Positions 18,301-26,895 of a stretch of 64,000 nt of DNA are shown here, piece after piece. How positions within the stretch are numbered: position 1 is the stretch's first letter; each line of letters starts with the position of its first letter. The stretch covers positions 620,001 through 684,000 of the forward strand of contig NZ_JBGJKZ010000001.1 of NCBI RefSeq assembly GCF_041359055.1, read 5' to 3'. The translations under genes and the position numbers were made by a program. The notes below the pieces were generated by a model. The model was not told where the DNA came from. It worked only from the letters and a program-made list of their open reading frames with translations, and ran no database searches. The DNA is from Paenalcaligenes hominis_A. Lineage in GTDB: Bacteria > Pseudomonadota > Gammaproteobacteria > Burkholderiales > Burkholderiaceae_B.

Positions 18301-18943
18301 GGCATTAGGGGCACTTAATACCCGAGGCGGAGCGATCGAGGTCTATGGTCAGCGTTTGCAGTTGCGCCGAGGCACAGTCACTTTCCAAGGCGACATCGCC
18401 AATCCTATTTTGGATATCCAAGCGCTACGTACTGGATTAAGTGTTCAGGCTGGGGTAAAAGTGGGGGGAACAGCGCGTCGTCCAAAGATTGACTTAATAT
18501 CCATCCCTGACGTGTCAGAGCTAGAAAAACTGTCGTGGCTTTTGTTCGGCCATGGTCCAGATGACGGTGGCGATATTGCATTGCTCTTTTCTGTGGGCAC
18601 GTCTTTCCTAGGGGGTGGGGAACCATTTTATAGACGTTTCGGTATTGATGAGCTTAGTATGCGTTCCGGCGAGTTAGAAGGGGCAGGAAGTATATTACCT
18701 GCTACCAGTGTAGCGAGTAGCCCAGAAAATGAGGTGAGTGCTGTAGAGCGTCGTTTCATTGAAGCCAGTAAAACGTTAAGCAACGGCATCAAGCTTAGTG
18801 TGCGTCAAGCCTTGGCGGATACTGGTACCGTAGGACGAGTCAGTTATCGTCTCTCTAGACGATTAACAGCCGAGGTCAGCATTGGTACTATAAGCGGTTT
18901 GGCTTTGGTGTATCGATGGTTTTCACGCGACACTCCCGAATAA
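15332..18943 (+). CDS. tamB: Translocation and assembly module inner-membrane protein TamB
   Basis: TamB is a very long (1203 residues) periplasm-spanning protein of the AsmA-like/DUF490 group, anchored by an N-terminal transmembrane segment (about residues 10-33). The body is a repetitive beta-taco with alternating hydrophobic residues, and the C-terminal DUF490 domain is clear (GAIEVYGQRLQLRRGTVTFQGD, then SWLLFGHGPDDGG). It partners TamA upstream through TAATG coupling. Similar length to E. coli TamB (1259). The gene continues the operon, and dcd starts 90 nt later. Confidence 0.95.
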   Translation: MKLGRVFRQVVFWAVPIVATILVIVTGFVYWLVATPTGTRWLMNTVASQLDGQSQGVRGSLWHGLEAERLYFKLPDQLTVELEGAAVNVDWPRIWHQRELRIERLAAEKVAVWMDADPKDEPPSTEAFAMPDLPVTVRLDELYVGSVFFSQRGELLPVDLSQLQLRASGTLTQQKAQIQLHQAHADYEDLQLDLQGQAELAPIAAPWQSQAQLQATVHSDQASSQICLNQYLPAHWQTTHTSTTAENQPNISSSETDTAVMPVDCRVELTADWNGSLEQAQLNLQGSGQGLHLQAQSELQLDQAFPLRDTSIDLVLPDESGVQARLDWSRSAEQPDQDHIKGTLNVNRFDVGAWIPNQSLPALLSFDTNYEVQLSHGAKQLDAAKINLDIKPGSRWNNEDLTGHVIADVGSLELESLPALWQAYYVENSDIDLKLGANSVRLKGAFGLKEHALVVNVDIPQMAQIWPDLESVGPTKLNAELKGTLHEHALQAKLEHVLKGEKTSDELGVGPVEAELALSGVWDMNSQTPSWRGQVKPLKVDHAGLHVQVADPIPIDVLLPTAEQQLNVEVGAFTLRSEIDKYALLQLQHQKTQWGPEGFQTQGRAPDVMVSEERVQRVMKLLKLEESEPMHGGVIDKREQELKGQDLHLQLDWDVGLNDALKGRIQLKRLAGDLLIPAEPPFLLGLTKTEALVTITPQGGAGRSAIQADIDVQTQDKGYIKATGNTPIYYTAAQGIHIRDADRKELVLNAHMDDLAWTSLFLQDQLVLGGALDANLRIQSAPDGSFTSSGTMEGKNLKVVRLDDGVRLLDGTLKASLNNNRFELERLYFPAVLRVEPKEWRTATWVNENPDAKGGGVTVTGYWELDQSTGNFDVELYRYPILQRADRYAMVSGDIHLDASLPHITLSGKITADAGWFNLDMLGGIPTVDSDVVVVRSTDPVQENEEQSAPLDMTMNLEVDLGPRFYLTGYGVNSGLVGSMKIQMLNDQLTALGALNTRGGAIEVYGQRLQLRRGTVTFQGDIANPILDIQALRTGLSVQAGVKVGGTARRPKIDLISIPDVSELEKLSWLLFGHGPDDGGDIALLFSVGTSFLGGGEPFYRRFGIDELSMRSGELEGAGSILPATSVASSPENEVSAVERRFIEASKTLSNGIKLSVRQALADTGTVGRVSYRLSRRLTAEVSIGTISGLALVYRWFSRDTPE

Positions 18944-19033
18944 TTTGTACGCCTGATGCGCCTTGTGCGCATCAGTTATTTAACGCCACCCATTACAGAT
19001 AATTTGCGGTCTCCACGCTTAACAGAGGATAAT

Positions 19034-19597
19034 ATGAGTATTAAAAGCGATCGTTGGATACGAGCACAGGCAGAAAAAGGCATGATCGAGCCTTTCGAGG
19101 CCGGTCAGGTACGCGAGATCAATGGTCAGCGTATTGTGAGCTATGGCACAAGCAGTTATGGCTACGATGTACGGTGTGCGAATGAATTTAAAATTTTTAC
19201 CAACATCAACTCCACCATAGTCGATCCCAAGCATTTTGATGAAAAATCATTTGTGGATTTTGTGGGAGATGTCTGTATTATTCCTCCTAACTCCTTTGCG
19301 CTTGCACGCACCGTCGAGTTTTTTCGAATCCCGCGCGATGTATTAACGATTTGTTTAGGCAAAAGTACCTACGCACGTTGCGGCATTATTGTGAATGTGA
19401 CGCCCTTAGAGCCCGAGTGGGAAGGCCATGTCACACTCGAGTTTTCAAACACTACTCCTTTGCCCGCCAAAATTTATGCAGGCGAAGGTTGCGCACAAAT
19501 GCTGTTTATTGGCGGTGATGAAGTGTGTGAAACCTCTTACAAAGACAGGGGCGGTAAATATCAAGGCCAATTAGGCGTCACCTTGCCACGCACCTAG
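19034..19597 (+). CDS. dcd: dCTP deaminase
   Basis: Dcd converts dCTP to dUTP on the route to dTMP. The start at 19034, with AGAGGAT just upstream, gives MSIKSDRWIRAQAEKGMI, the family N-terminus, and 187 residues; the frame open from 18956 is an extension. Conserved parts are SYGTSSYGYDVRC, the active-site region around LGKSTYARCGIIVNVTPLEPEWEG with catalytic Glu, and the C-terminal KYQGQ. It precedes the amino acid decarboxylase by 12 nt, a pairing seen in many Burkholderiales. Confidence 0.96.
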   Translation: MSIKSDRWIRAQAEKGMIEPFEAGQVREINGQRIVSYGTSSYGYDVRCANEFKIFTNINSTIVDPKHFDEKSFVDFVGDVCIIPPNSFALARTVEFFRIPRDVLTICLGKSTYARCGIIVNVTPLEPEWEGHVTLEFSNTTPLPAKIYAGEGCAQMLFIGGDEVCETSYKDRGGKYQGQLGVTLPRT

Positions 19598-19609
19598 GAG
19601 CAAGTCGGC

Positions 19610-21871
19610 ATGAAATTTCGTTTTCCTATCGTTATTATTGACGAGGACTTCCGTTCAGAGAATGCGTCCGGTTCAGGCATTCGTGCTTTAGCCGATGCAA
19701 TTAAGGTCGAGGGCTTTGATGTGCTCGGCGTTACTAGTTACGGTGATTTAAGCTCTTTTGCACAACAGCAAAGTCGAGCGAGCGCATTTATTTTGTCCAT
19801 TGATGATGAGGAGTTTGATGAAGACTCCCCAGAGGATGTGGCCGCTGCCATTAAAAATTTACGTACCTTTATTGGCGAGCTGCGTTTTCGTAACGAAGAC
19901 ATTCCTATTTATTTATATGGTGAAACGCGTACCTCACAGCATATTCCCAATGATATTTTGCGTGAGCTCCATGGCTTTATTCATATGTTTGAAGACACGC
20001 CCGAGTTCGTTGCTCGTCATATTATTCGTGAGGCCCGCTCTTATCTTGACGGCTTAGCGCCGCCCTTTTTCCGTGAATTAGTCAAATACGCCTCTGATGG
20101 GTCATATTCTTGGCACTGTCCTGGTCACTCTGGGGGCGTGGCGTTTTTGAAGAGTCCTGTAGGGCAAATGTTTCACCAGTTTTTTGGTGAAAACATGCTG
20201 CGCGCGGACGTCTGTAACGCGGTCGATGAATTAGGTCAGCTTTTAGACCATACCGGTCCAGTAGCAGAGGCCGAGACCAATGCGGCTCGTATTTTTCATG
20301 CTGACCATTGTTTTTTTGTGACCAACGGCACCTCTACGTCTAACAAAATTGTGTGGCATGCTAACGTAGCCAACAATGACATTGTGGTGGTAGACCGCAA
20401 TTGTCATAAGTCCATTTTGCATGCAATTACAATGACCGGTGCTATTCCTGTGTTTTTGCGTCCTACACGCAATCACTTAGGTATTATCGGACCCATTCCT
20501 CTCGAGGAGTTCTCTCCTGAGAGCATTCAACGCAAAATTGAAGCCAATCCATTTGCTCGCGAGGCTGCCAATAAAACCCCTCGTATTTTGACCTTGACGC
20601 AAAGCACCTACGATGGCGTGATTTATAACGTTGAGCAAATCAAAGAGACCTTGGGTGACACGATTGAAACCTTGCACTTTGACGAGGCTTGGCTGCCGCA
20701 TGCTGCATTCCATGGTTTTTATAAAGACATGCATGCAATTGGGCCTAACCGTCCTCGCAGCAAAAACACCATGGTCTATGCCACGCACTCAACGCATAAA
20801 TTACTAGCGGGCTTGTCTCAGGCTTCCCAAATTACCGTTCAAGATGCTGAAGAGCGTGCCTTAGATCGTAATATTTTTAACGAAGCGTACTTAATGCACA
20901 CATCCACCTCACCACAGTACGCTATTATTGCGTCGTGTGATGTGGCGGCAGCTATGATGGAGCCCCCGGGTGGTACCGCTTTGGTTGAGGAAAGCATCAA
21001 AGAAGCGCTTGAGTTCCGTCGTGCAATGCGCAAGGTGGCCTCAGAGTACGGCAAAGATGACTGGTGGTTCCAAGTCTGGGGGCCAGACAAACTGACTAGC
21101 GAAGGCATTGGTAGCCGTGACGACTGGCTTTTGAAGTCAGGCGATAAATGGCACGGTTTCGGCGAGCTAGCAGATGGTTTTAATATGCTAGACCCCATTA
21201 AAGCCACAGTGGTTACGCCCGGTCTGGATATTTCCGGTACCTTTGCAGAAACAGGGATTCCTGCTGCCTTGGTGTCTAAATACCTGGCTGAACACGGTGT
21301 AGTGGTTGAGAAAACCGGTCTGTATTCCTTCTTTATTTTATTTACCATTGGTATTACTAAAGGACGTTGGAATACGCTGTTAACGGCATTGCAGCAGTTC
21401 AAAGACGATTACGACCGTAATCAGCCACTGTGGCGTATTTTGCCTGACTTCTGTAAAGCGCATCCTACTTATGACCGGCTTGGTTTACGTGACCTGTGCC
21501 AGATGATTCACGAAGTCTACAAAAAATATGACTTAGCGCGCTTGACGACTGAGGTGTATCTCAGTGATATGGTGCCGGCCATGAAGCCTTCTGATGCTTA
21601 CGCTAAAATGGCGCACCGCGAGGTAGAGCGCGTTAGTATTGATGAGCTTGAAGGTCGAGTGACAGGGGTGCTGCTTACACCGTATCCGCCAGGTATTCCT
21701 CTACTTATTCCAGGCGAGCGCTTTAACCGCATGATTGTGGATTACTTGAAGTTTGCTCGCGAGTTTAATGCAGAGTTCCCTGGCTTTGAGACCTATGTGC
21801 ATGGTTTAGCCCAAGACATCGGTCCTGACGGTGAGCCACGCTACTATGTTGATTGCATACGAGAAAGCTAA
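19610..21871 (+). CDS. Orn/Lys/Arg decarboxylase family PLP enzyme (arginine/lysine/ornithine type)
   Basis: This 753-residue group III PLP decarboxylase has the N-terminal response-regulator-like wing domain (about residues 1-130), the core with WHCPGHSGG near residue 165 and the Schiff-base lysine Lys397 in STHKLLAGLSQ. The C-terminal domain (from about residue 570) contains LLTPYPPGIPLLIPGE. Length matches AdiA (755) better than SpeC or LdcI (711-715), suggesting arginine decarboxylation to agmatine, but substrate cannot be assigned by eye. Constitutive polyamine synthesis or acid resistance are both possible. No antiporter gene is adjacent, which argues against an acid-resistance operon. 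Confidence 0.9.
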   Translation: MKFRFPIVIIDEDFRSENASGSGIRALADAIKVEGFDVLGVTSYGDLSSFAQQQSRASAFILSIDDEEFDEDSPEDVAAAIKNLRTFIGELRFRNEDIPIYLYGETRTSQHIPNDILRELHGFIHMFEDTPEFVARHIIREARSYLDGLAPPFFRELVKYASDGSYSWHCPGHSGGVAFLKSPVGQMFHQFFGENMLRADVCNAVDELGQLLDHTGPVAEAETNAARIFHADHCFFVTNGTSTSNKIVWHANVANNDIVVVDRNCHKSILHAITMTGAIPVFLRPTRNHLGIIGPIPLEEFSPESIQRKIEANPFAREAANKTPRILTLTQSTYDGVIYNVEQIKETLGDTIETLHFDEAWLPHAAFHGFYKDMHAIGPNRPRSKNTMVYATHSTHKLLAGLSQASQITVQDAEERALDRNIFNEAYLMHTSTSPQYAIIASCDVAAAMMEPPGGTALVEESIKEALEFRRAMRKVASEYGKDDWWFQVWGPDKLTSEGIGSRDDWLLKSGDKWHGFGELADGFNMLDPIKATVVTPGLDISGTFAETGIPAALVSKYLAEHGVVVEKTGLYSFFILFTIGITKGRWNTLLTALQQFKDDYDRNQPLWRILPDFCKAHPTYDRLGLRDLCQMIHEVYKKYDLARLTTEVYLSDMVPAMKPSDAYAKMAHREVERVSIDELEGRVTGVLLTPYPPGIPLLIPGERFNRMIVDYLKFAREFNAEFPGFETYVHGLAQDIGPDGEPRYYVDCIRES

Positions 21872-21877
21872 CTGCGT

Positions 21878-23089
21878 ATGACAATTGCATTTGATGTGGC
21901 TGTAATTGGTGCGGGGGCTGCTGGTATGATGGCAGCCAGCGTAGCTGGGCAGCGTGGTCGTCGCGTGGTCTTAATTGACCACGCTAAAAAGCTAGGCGAA
22001 AAGATACGCATCTCTGGGGGTGGTCGTTGCAATTTTACCAATACCGGCACTACCTCACACAATTTTGTTTCTCAAAATCCGAATTTTTGTCGTTCAGCTC
22101 TAGCGGCGTATACGCCTGCAGATTTCATACGTTTAGTAGAGAGCTATGACATTCGCTGGCATGAAAAACACAAAGGCCAATTGTTTTGTGATGACTCCAG
22201 CGAATCCATTATTCAACTACTGCGCCAAGAGTGTGAAAAAGGCAGTGTTACGTGGCGTATGCCTTGTGCTGTACAAACAGTGCAAAAAACCGAGTTGGGC
22301 TATGAGCTAGCGACGGATCAAGGTCTAATTCGCTGCGCTCAATTAGTTATTGCTACAGGCGGTATGGCTTTGCCGCAGGTCGGTGCCACTGACTTTGCGT
22401 TGCGTTTGGCTAGACAGTTTGGAATTAAGATTATTGAACCGCGTCCAGCGCTCGTGCCACTCACCTTTGATGGTGCATTTTGGCAAGATTTTGTTGCCCT
22501 AAGTGGTGTGAGTGCCGAGGTTGAGCTTAGTGTGGCTTTGGCTCCTAAGAAAAAAATGGCTTTCTTAGAGGATTTATTGTGGACGCACCGGGGCTTATCG
22601 GGACCTGGCATATTGCAAATTTCTAGCTATTGGAACCCGGGAGAGACCATACGAATTAATTTGGCTCCTCACCTTGATTTGCAGACTACGTTACTAGCAG
22701 CCAAGCAAGGTAACAAACAGCAGCTAGGCAATTATTTAACAGGCTTATTACCCAAGCGTTTAGTTGAGCCTTGGTTGGCTGCAACCGGTGTGCTTGATCC
22801 GACACTATTACAAAAACGACTGGCGGATCTGCCTGATAGCGTGTTGCGACGACTAGCCGAGGCGTTAAGCCAGTGGGCTTTAGTACCAACGGGAACAGCT
22901 GGATATAAAAAAGCAGAAGTGATGAGGGGGGGAGTGGACACGCGAGAGCTAAATCAAAAAACCATGGCTACTCGTGCCCATCCAAATCTTTATTTTATTG
23001 GCGAGTCAGTCGATGTCACTGGTTGGCTCGGTGGTTATAACTTTCAGTGGGCGTGGGCATCAGGTGTTGCCTGTGGTCGTGCCGTATAA
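21878..23089 (+). CDS. NAD(P)/FAD-dependent oxidoreductase, BaiN/HI0933 family
   Basis: The product (403 residues) has an N-terminal FAD-binding Rossmann motif (VIGAGAAGMMAASVAGQRG), the family motif EKIRISGGGRCNFTN, a central beta-barrel insert with LFTHRG-like LLWTHRGLSGPGILQ, and the C-terminal GESVDVTGWLGGYNFQWAWASG that closes the FAD site. This is the HI0933/YhiN group of flavoproteins, some of which reduce bile-acid intermediates; the bacterial housekeeping role is not known. It starts 6 nt after the decarboxylase and ends 9 nt before gcvH. Confidence 0.9.
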   Translation: MTIAFDVAVIGAGAAGMMAASVAGQRGRRVVLIDHAKKLGEKIRISGGGRCNFTNTGTTSHNFVSQNPNFCRSALAAYTPADFIRLVESYDIRWHEKHKGQLFCDDSSESIIQLLRQECEKGSVTWRMPCAVQTVQKTELGYELATDQGLIRCAQLVIATGGMALPQVGATDFALRLARQFGIKIIEPRPALVPLTFDGAFWQDFVALSGVSAEVELSVALAPKKKMAFLEDLLWTHRGLSGPGILQISSYWNPGETIRINLAPHLDLQTTLLAAKQGNKQQLGNYLTGLLPKRLVEPWLAATGVLDPTLLQKRLADLPDSVLRRLAEALSQWALVPTGTAGYKKAEVMRGGVDTRELNQKTMATRAHPNLYFIGESVDVTGWLGGYNFQWAWASGVACGRAV

Positions 23090-23098
23090 AGGAAAAAA

Positions 23099-23473
23099 AT
23101 GCAGTTACCTACCGATAGAAAATATGCCTCTACCCATGAGTGGGTTCAAGTCGAAGGGGATGTGGTGCTAGTAGGCATCACTGACTTTGCTCAAGATCAA
23201 TTGGGTGATTTGGTATTTGTAGGCGATTTTACTACGCAAGTTCACTTAGATGCAGGCGCAGTAGCGGGTATTGTTGAGTCGGTCAAAGCCGCTTCCGATA
23301 TTTATGCCCCCATCGCCGGTACGGTTGTGGAATACAACCAAAGCCTTGACGATGTGCCAGAGCAACTGAATGAGGCACCTTTTAGCACTTGGATATTTAA
23401 GCTTAAACCCGATAATCTAGCAGATATGGAAAGTCTTTTAACTGCAGAACAGTATCAGGCAGAAAACAATTAA
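23099..23473 (+). CDS. gcvH: Glycine cleavage system H protein
   Basis: GcvH shuttles the aminomethyl group on a lipoyl arm between P, T and L proteins. The 124-residue product has the lipoylation site Lys63 in GIVESVKAASDIYAPIAG and the usual YASTHEWV N-terminus. A GGAAAAAA purine stretch precedes the start. gcvT and gcvP are not adjacent here, so H is encoded apart from them in this window. A bidirectional terminator follows directly. Confidence 0.96.
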   Translation: MQLPTDRKYASTHEWVQVEGDVVLVGITDFAQDQLGDLVFVGDFTTQVHLDAGAVAGIVESVKAASDIYAPIAGTVVEYNQSLDDVPEQLNEAPFSTWIFKLKPDNLADMESLLTAEQYQAENN

Positions 23474-23498
23474 AAAACGCGGCTTAGCCGCGTTTTTT
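23472..23498. terminator. Bidirectional terminator between gcvH and the rpiR-type gene
   Basis: AAAAAA, CGCGGC, TTA, GCCGCG, TTTTTT form a symmetric hairpin with tails on both strands. It ends gcvH on the plus strand and the RpiR operon on the minus strand; the regulator stop codon lies inside the T-run. Confidence 0.9.
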
Positions 23499-24429
23499 AT
23501 GGCTTGGTTTCAATATTTAGTGCCGCGATTAGCTGTTCACGCTTATTGATGGCTACCAGAGCCTGATCGCCTAATTCCCATGCCACTTGATTCAATAGGG
23601 TTTCAGCAAAAACAAAATAAGCACTAATACTATTGCTAAAAAAACTACTGCAGTAGGGGATAAAAAAAGAAAAATCAGCGTGGAGGGCCAAGGGAGAGGC
23701 CGTGTTGTCTGTTAAGCTAATCGTAGTCAGTTGCTCATGTCGTGCCAGAGCGTGCGTGCTTAATACCTCTTGTGTATAAGGTGTGACGCTAACTGAAATC
23801 AATACGTCTCCTGCTTCCAGTTGTGCAAGGCCCTCGGCAAGCCCCAAACTATTTTCCTCTAAACGAGCCACATCATTGCGAATTAGACTTAGACCATAGC
23901 TCATAAATTGGGCTAGAGCAGAGTATTGGCGTACACCGTGGATACGCACTCGCTTCGCGTAAGCAATAGCGTGTGCGGCAGACACAAAGTGCTCGGTATG
24001 CAAATTGTGTAAGCTTTGTTGGATATTGCTAATGTTTTCAGAGACCAACTGTTGCAGGCGTTGGCGTGTACTGTCTTGTGTGAAAGTGTCTGGGTGGTGA
24101 GAGTGAGACCATTGCTGCAAGTGGCGTCTGGCTTGGTGACTATAAAAAGTAGGGCTGACTGGGCTAAGACTATCTCTGAATAAGCGTTGAAACTCAGCAA
24201 AACCACTAAAGCCTAAGCGTTTAGCCAAACGAGTCAGAGTTGATGGATTTACGTTTAATTGCTGAGCCAGCTCAGTAATAGAAAGCAATGCGGTGTTTTG
24301 AGGATGCTTTAACAGCACGAGTAATGCTGCATGGGCTTTCTCACCCAAACGGATAGCGCTTTGTTTACGGTCAATTTGAGCCGTTAGTTGTTTTAACGAG
24401 GCGAGATCGATTGGGTGAGGGTGTTGCAT
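23497..24429 (-). CDS. MurR/RpiR family transcriptional regulator
   Basis: The 310-residue protein has an N-terminal helix-turn-helix of the RpiR type (about residues 25-85, with NTALLSITELAQQLNVNPST and LTRLAKRLGFSGFAEFQRLF) and a C-terminal SIS domain (about residues 135-280) that normally binds a phosphorylated sugar or similar ligand. In the SIS region, RIHGVRQYSALAQFMSYGL and GDVLISVSVTPYT are visible. It is the last gene of the gln-like ABC/C45 operon, 5 nt after the hydrolase, so it probably regulates that operon. The dyads upstream of glnH are its likely operators by position; this is inference. Confidence 0.9.
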   Translation of the reverse strand: MQHPHPIDLASLKQLTAQIDRKQSAIRLGEKAHAALLVLLKHPQNTALLSITELAQQLNVNPSTLTRLAKRLGFSGFAEFQRLFRDSLSPVSPTFYSHQARRHLQQWSHSHHPDTFTQDSTRQRLQQLVSENISNIQQSLHNLHTEHFVSAAHAIAYAKRVRIHGVRQYSALAQFMSYGLSLIRNDVARLEENSLGLAEGLAQLEAGDVLISVSVTPYTQEVLSTHALARHEQLTTISLTDNTASPLALHADFSFFIPYCSSFFSNSISAYFVFAETLLNQVAWELGDQALVAINKREQLIAALNIETKP

Positions 24430-24434
24430 AATGC

Positions 24435-25454
24435 TTAAATGCGAGTAAGGCCTTGGAAGCTAAACAGTGGTTGGGTTTGCGGCCCGTCATAGACATGCCA
24501 CTCTAAACCCGCAGCACCGTAAATAAAATCAGCAGTAGCTATGGTGTTTTCATTATCTGTATCGGCAGCGTCACGACGATAAATAGGAAAGCGATTATGA
24601 GCGCTATCGCCTAATATGGCAAGAGCATCTACTGTGTTGTGATTCTTAACGAGATCGTCTCCTTGAATTTGCCTATACCCTGAGCTACCCGTAATAATCT
24701 GAGGGTAGTTACGCATGGCATCATGAACCGCATGGTTAGCATGAAAATAAGGCGCTGCAATAGGCAGATCAGAGACATTTGCCTCGTTAAACTCCACGCT
24801 GTGTATGGCCCCGCTAACATCACCTAAATTTAGGTTAAACGCCCCTGAGCGATTATGTGCGCGCAATAATGCGACGGCCTCAGCCACAGTTTTGCAATTT
24901 AAAATGGCTCTACACAGCACCATACGAGGCATACCTGGTCGTGCGAAAAGCGCGCGAATATTGTTGACGCTCATGCATAGCTGATGCTCGTTCGCAGCAA
25001 AAGTATGACCTGCAATAGAGCCAGGATAAACAAAAGACGTAAATCGTGTGCCAGCAGTAGGGGCAAACTCGATCACGCCACAATGTCCATAAAAACCGGG
25101 GTCGCCGTCTTCATTGTGGGTAATGCGCGGCACAGGTTGGGTCTGTAAAACACTAGAGCAACTGTCTGGTGCCATAGCCCAGAGATCACCACGACTGTTC
25201 CAAATATACGCATCCTCAAGGGGAATCGCCAAGCCCTCTGCTAAGCCTTCGATTTCTTGGGCTATTTGTGGAAAATGGTTTTGCACTAAGTTTTGTATGG
25301 TTTTAATCGCTTCAGAACCACGCCATTGACTCAGTTCGGCCCATGCGGAACTAGGTAGCAAATGCTTGTGAAATGCGGTGGCACCAAACTGGCCTAGTTG
25401 AACACCTAGCTCATGATGAGAGCCGCTTAATTGTAGATAGTGTAAGGAGGACAT
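24435..25454 (-). CDS. C45 family autoproteolytic acyltransferase/hydrolase
   Basis: This 339-residue Ntn-fold enzyme resembles acyl-CoA:6-aminopenicillanic acid acyltransferase (peptidase C45). The candidate N-terminal nucleophile is Cys99 in MAPDSCSSVLQ, exposed by self-cleavage in the family, followed by HNEDGDPG (residues 113-120), the conserved Asn/Asp strand. GSIAGHTFAANEHQLCMSVN and a Thr/Asn-rich end also fit. Members hydrolyse amide bonds or transfer acyl groups; natural substrates outside the penicillin pathway are mostly unknown. It overlaps glnQ by one base (TAATG), placing it within a transport operon, so it may act on the imported compound in the cytoplasm; no signal peptide is present. 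Confidence 0.87.
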   Translation of the reverse strand: MSSLHYLQLSGSHHELGVQLGQFGATAFHKHLLPSSAWAELSQWRGSEAIKTIQNLVQNHFPQIAQEIEGLAEGLAIPLEDAYIWNSRGDLWAMAPDSCSSVLQTQPVPRITHNEDGDPGFYGHCGVIEFAPTAGTRFTSFVYPGSIAGHTFAANEHQLCMSVNNIRALFARPGMPRMVLCRAILNCKTVAEAVALLRAHNRSGAFNLNLGDVSGAIHSVEFNEANVSDLPIAAPYFHANHAVHDAMRNYPQIITGSSGYRQIQGDDLVKNHNTVDALAILGDSAHNRFPIYRRDAADTDNENTIATADFIYGAAGLEWHVYDGPQTQPLFSFQGLTRI

Positions 25455-26194
25455 TATTCGACGTGTTGTAAAAAAGATTGTAGACGAGCGTTGGCTGGGT
25501 TTTTAATGAGCTCTTCAGGGTGTCCGTCAGCGGCAATTTTGCCGTGCTCCATAAAAATCATGCGATCACCGACCTGCCGTGCAAAGGCCATTTCATGCGT
25601 GACCACAACCATGGTCATGCCTTCTTCAGCTAAGTCTTGCATAACGCGCAATACCTCGTGACGTAGCTCTGGGTCTAGTGCTGAAGTAGGTTCATCAAAG
25701 AGCATCAGTTTGGGCTTGATAGCTAAGGCACGGGCGATAGCAACGCGTTGCTGCTGACCGCCTGAAAGCTCACTGGGGTAATGATGGGCTCGTTCTTTAA
25801 GGCCAACTTTTTCTAAAAGCACTAAAGCGTCATCTAAGGCTTGTTTTTTGGCTGTGCCACGAACTTGTCGCGGCCCAAAAGCCACATTTTCTATAGCGGT
25901 CATTTGTGGGAATAGATTGAACTGCTGAAATACCATGCCGGCTTCTTGGCGTATTTCTCGGACTTGGCTTGCGCTGCCCAACACGCTGAGTCCATCTACA
26001 ATTAAATCTCCGCCATCAATACGCTCTAACACATTAATGCAGCGCAATAGAGTGGACTTCCCCGACCCAGAAGGACCAATTAAAACGGTGACCTCACCTG
26101 CTTTAAGAGTGAGGTCAACTTGATCAAGCACTACGGTTTGACCAAAACGTTTAGTAACTTGGCGAAATTCAACCATATTGGTGACTGAGCTCAT
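25454..26194 (-). CDS. glnQ: Polar amino acid (glutamine-type) ABC transporter ATP-binding protein
   Basis: The protein has 246 residues from the ATG at 26194, which overlaps the permease stop as ATGA; a frame open to 26281 lies in the permease gene and is not used. It has Walker A GPSGSGKST, Q-loop VFQQFNLFPQ, signature LSGGQQQRVAIARAL, Walker B LMLFDEPTSALDP and switch His in VVTHEMAFA. It closely resembles E. coli GlnQ. It energises uptake with GlnP and GlnH encoded upstream. Confidence 0.93.
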   Translation of the reverse strand: MSSVTNMVEFRQVTKRFGQTVVLDQVDLTLKAGEVTVLIGPSGSGKSTLLRCINVLERIDGGDLIVDGLSVLGSASQVREIRQEAGMVFQQFNLFPQMTAIENVAFGPRQVRGTAKKQALDDALVLLEKVGLKERAHHYPSELSGGQQQRVAIARALAIKPKLMLFDEPTSALDPELRHEVLRVMQDLAEEGMTMVVVTHEMAFARQVGDRMIFMEHGKIAADGHPEELIKNPANARLQSFLQHVE

Positions 26195-26847
26195 AGTACA
26201 TGCATCCTTTTCTCTATGAGGCGTAAGCCTAACGACATCACCCCTATCATGAGCAAGTAAAGAATAGCTACTGCGGTCCATACTTCGACCGCACGAAAGT
26301 TAGAGGCCATGATTTCTTGACCTTGACGTGTTAGCTCTCCTACGCCAATTACAATAAAAAGAGAGGTGTCTTTTAGGCTCACGATAAATTGGTTGCCTAG
26401 CGGTGGTACCATGCGGCGAAAGGCAACAGGCCCCACCACAAAGGCTAAAACACGCCATTTAGGTAGACCTAAGGCTAAACCGGCTTCATGCAAGCCTTTA
26501 GCTACTGATTGAAAACTACCACGTACAATTTCAGCTATGTATGCCCCAGAGTTCACAATGATGGAGACAATAGCGGCGGTAAGCGGATCCACGCGCAAGC
26601 CAATAAGCATGGGTAATGCAAAATAAATAAACATGACTTGCACAACAATAGGTGTGCCGCGTACTAAGCCTATGTATAGGGTTGCCAAACTACGGATAAA
26701 AGTATTGCCGTACGCACGCATTAGGCCAAAAAGTAAGCCTACAGTCATGCCACCCACTAAACCGCTGAGGGTGATGTAAAGGGTAAGCTTCGCGCCTTGG
26801 AGTAGTGAAGGCAGGGAGCTATAAATAACAGACCAATCAAAATTCAT
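26191..26847 (-). CDS. glnP: Glutamine-type ABC transporter permease
   Basis: The start at 26847, with AGGA eight bases upstream, gives MNFDWSVIYSSLPSLLQGAK, which parallels E. coli GlnP (MQFDWSAIW). The product has 218 residues, about five transmembrane helices, and the EAA loop EAGLALGLPKWRVLAFVVGP. The segments RGTPIVVQVMFIYFALPM and LKDTSLFIVIGVGELTRQG are near-diagnostic of GlnP. It overlaps glnQ by 4 nt. Even so, substrate range in this operon may differ because of the C45 hydrolase beside it. Confidence 0.93.
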   Translation of the reverse strand: MNFDWSVIYSSLPSLLQGAKLTLYITLSGLVGGMTVGLLFGLMRAYGNTFIRSLATLYIGLVRGTPIVVQVMFIYFALPMLIGLRVDPLTAAIVSIIVNSGAYIAEIVRGSFQSVAKGLHEAGLALGLPKWRVLAFVVGPVAFRRMVPPLGNQFIVSLKDTSLFIVIGVGELTRQGQEIMASNFRAVEVWTAVAILYLLMIGVMSLGLRLIEKRMHVL

Positions 26848-26895
26848 ACAAGCCATCCTAAGAGAAATAAACCCCACAAAGTGGGGGTTAAGGTA

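Noticed and set aside
20839..21402. 187-codon minus-strand frame inside the decarboxylase gene
   Set aside because: Antisense shadow of a conserved PLP enzyme; no family resemblance.
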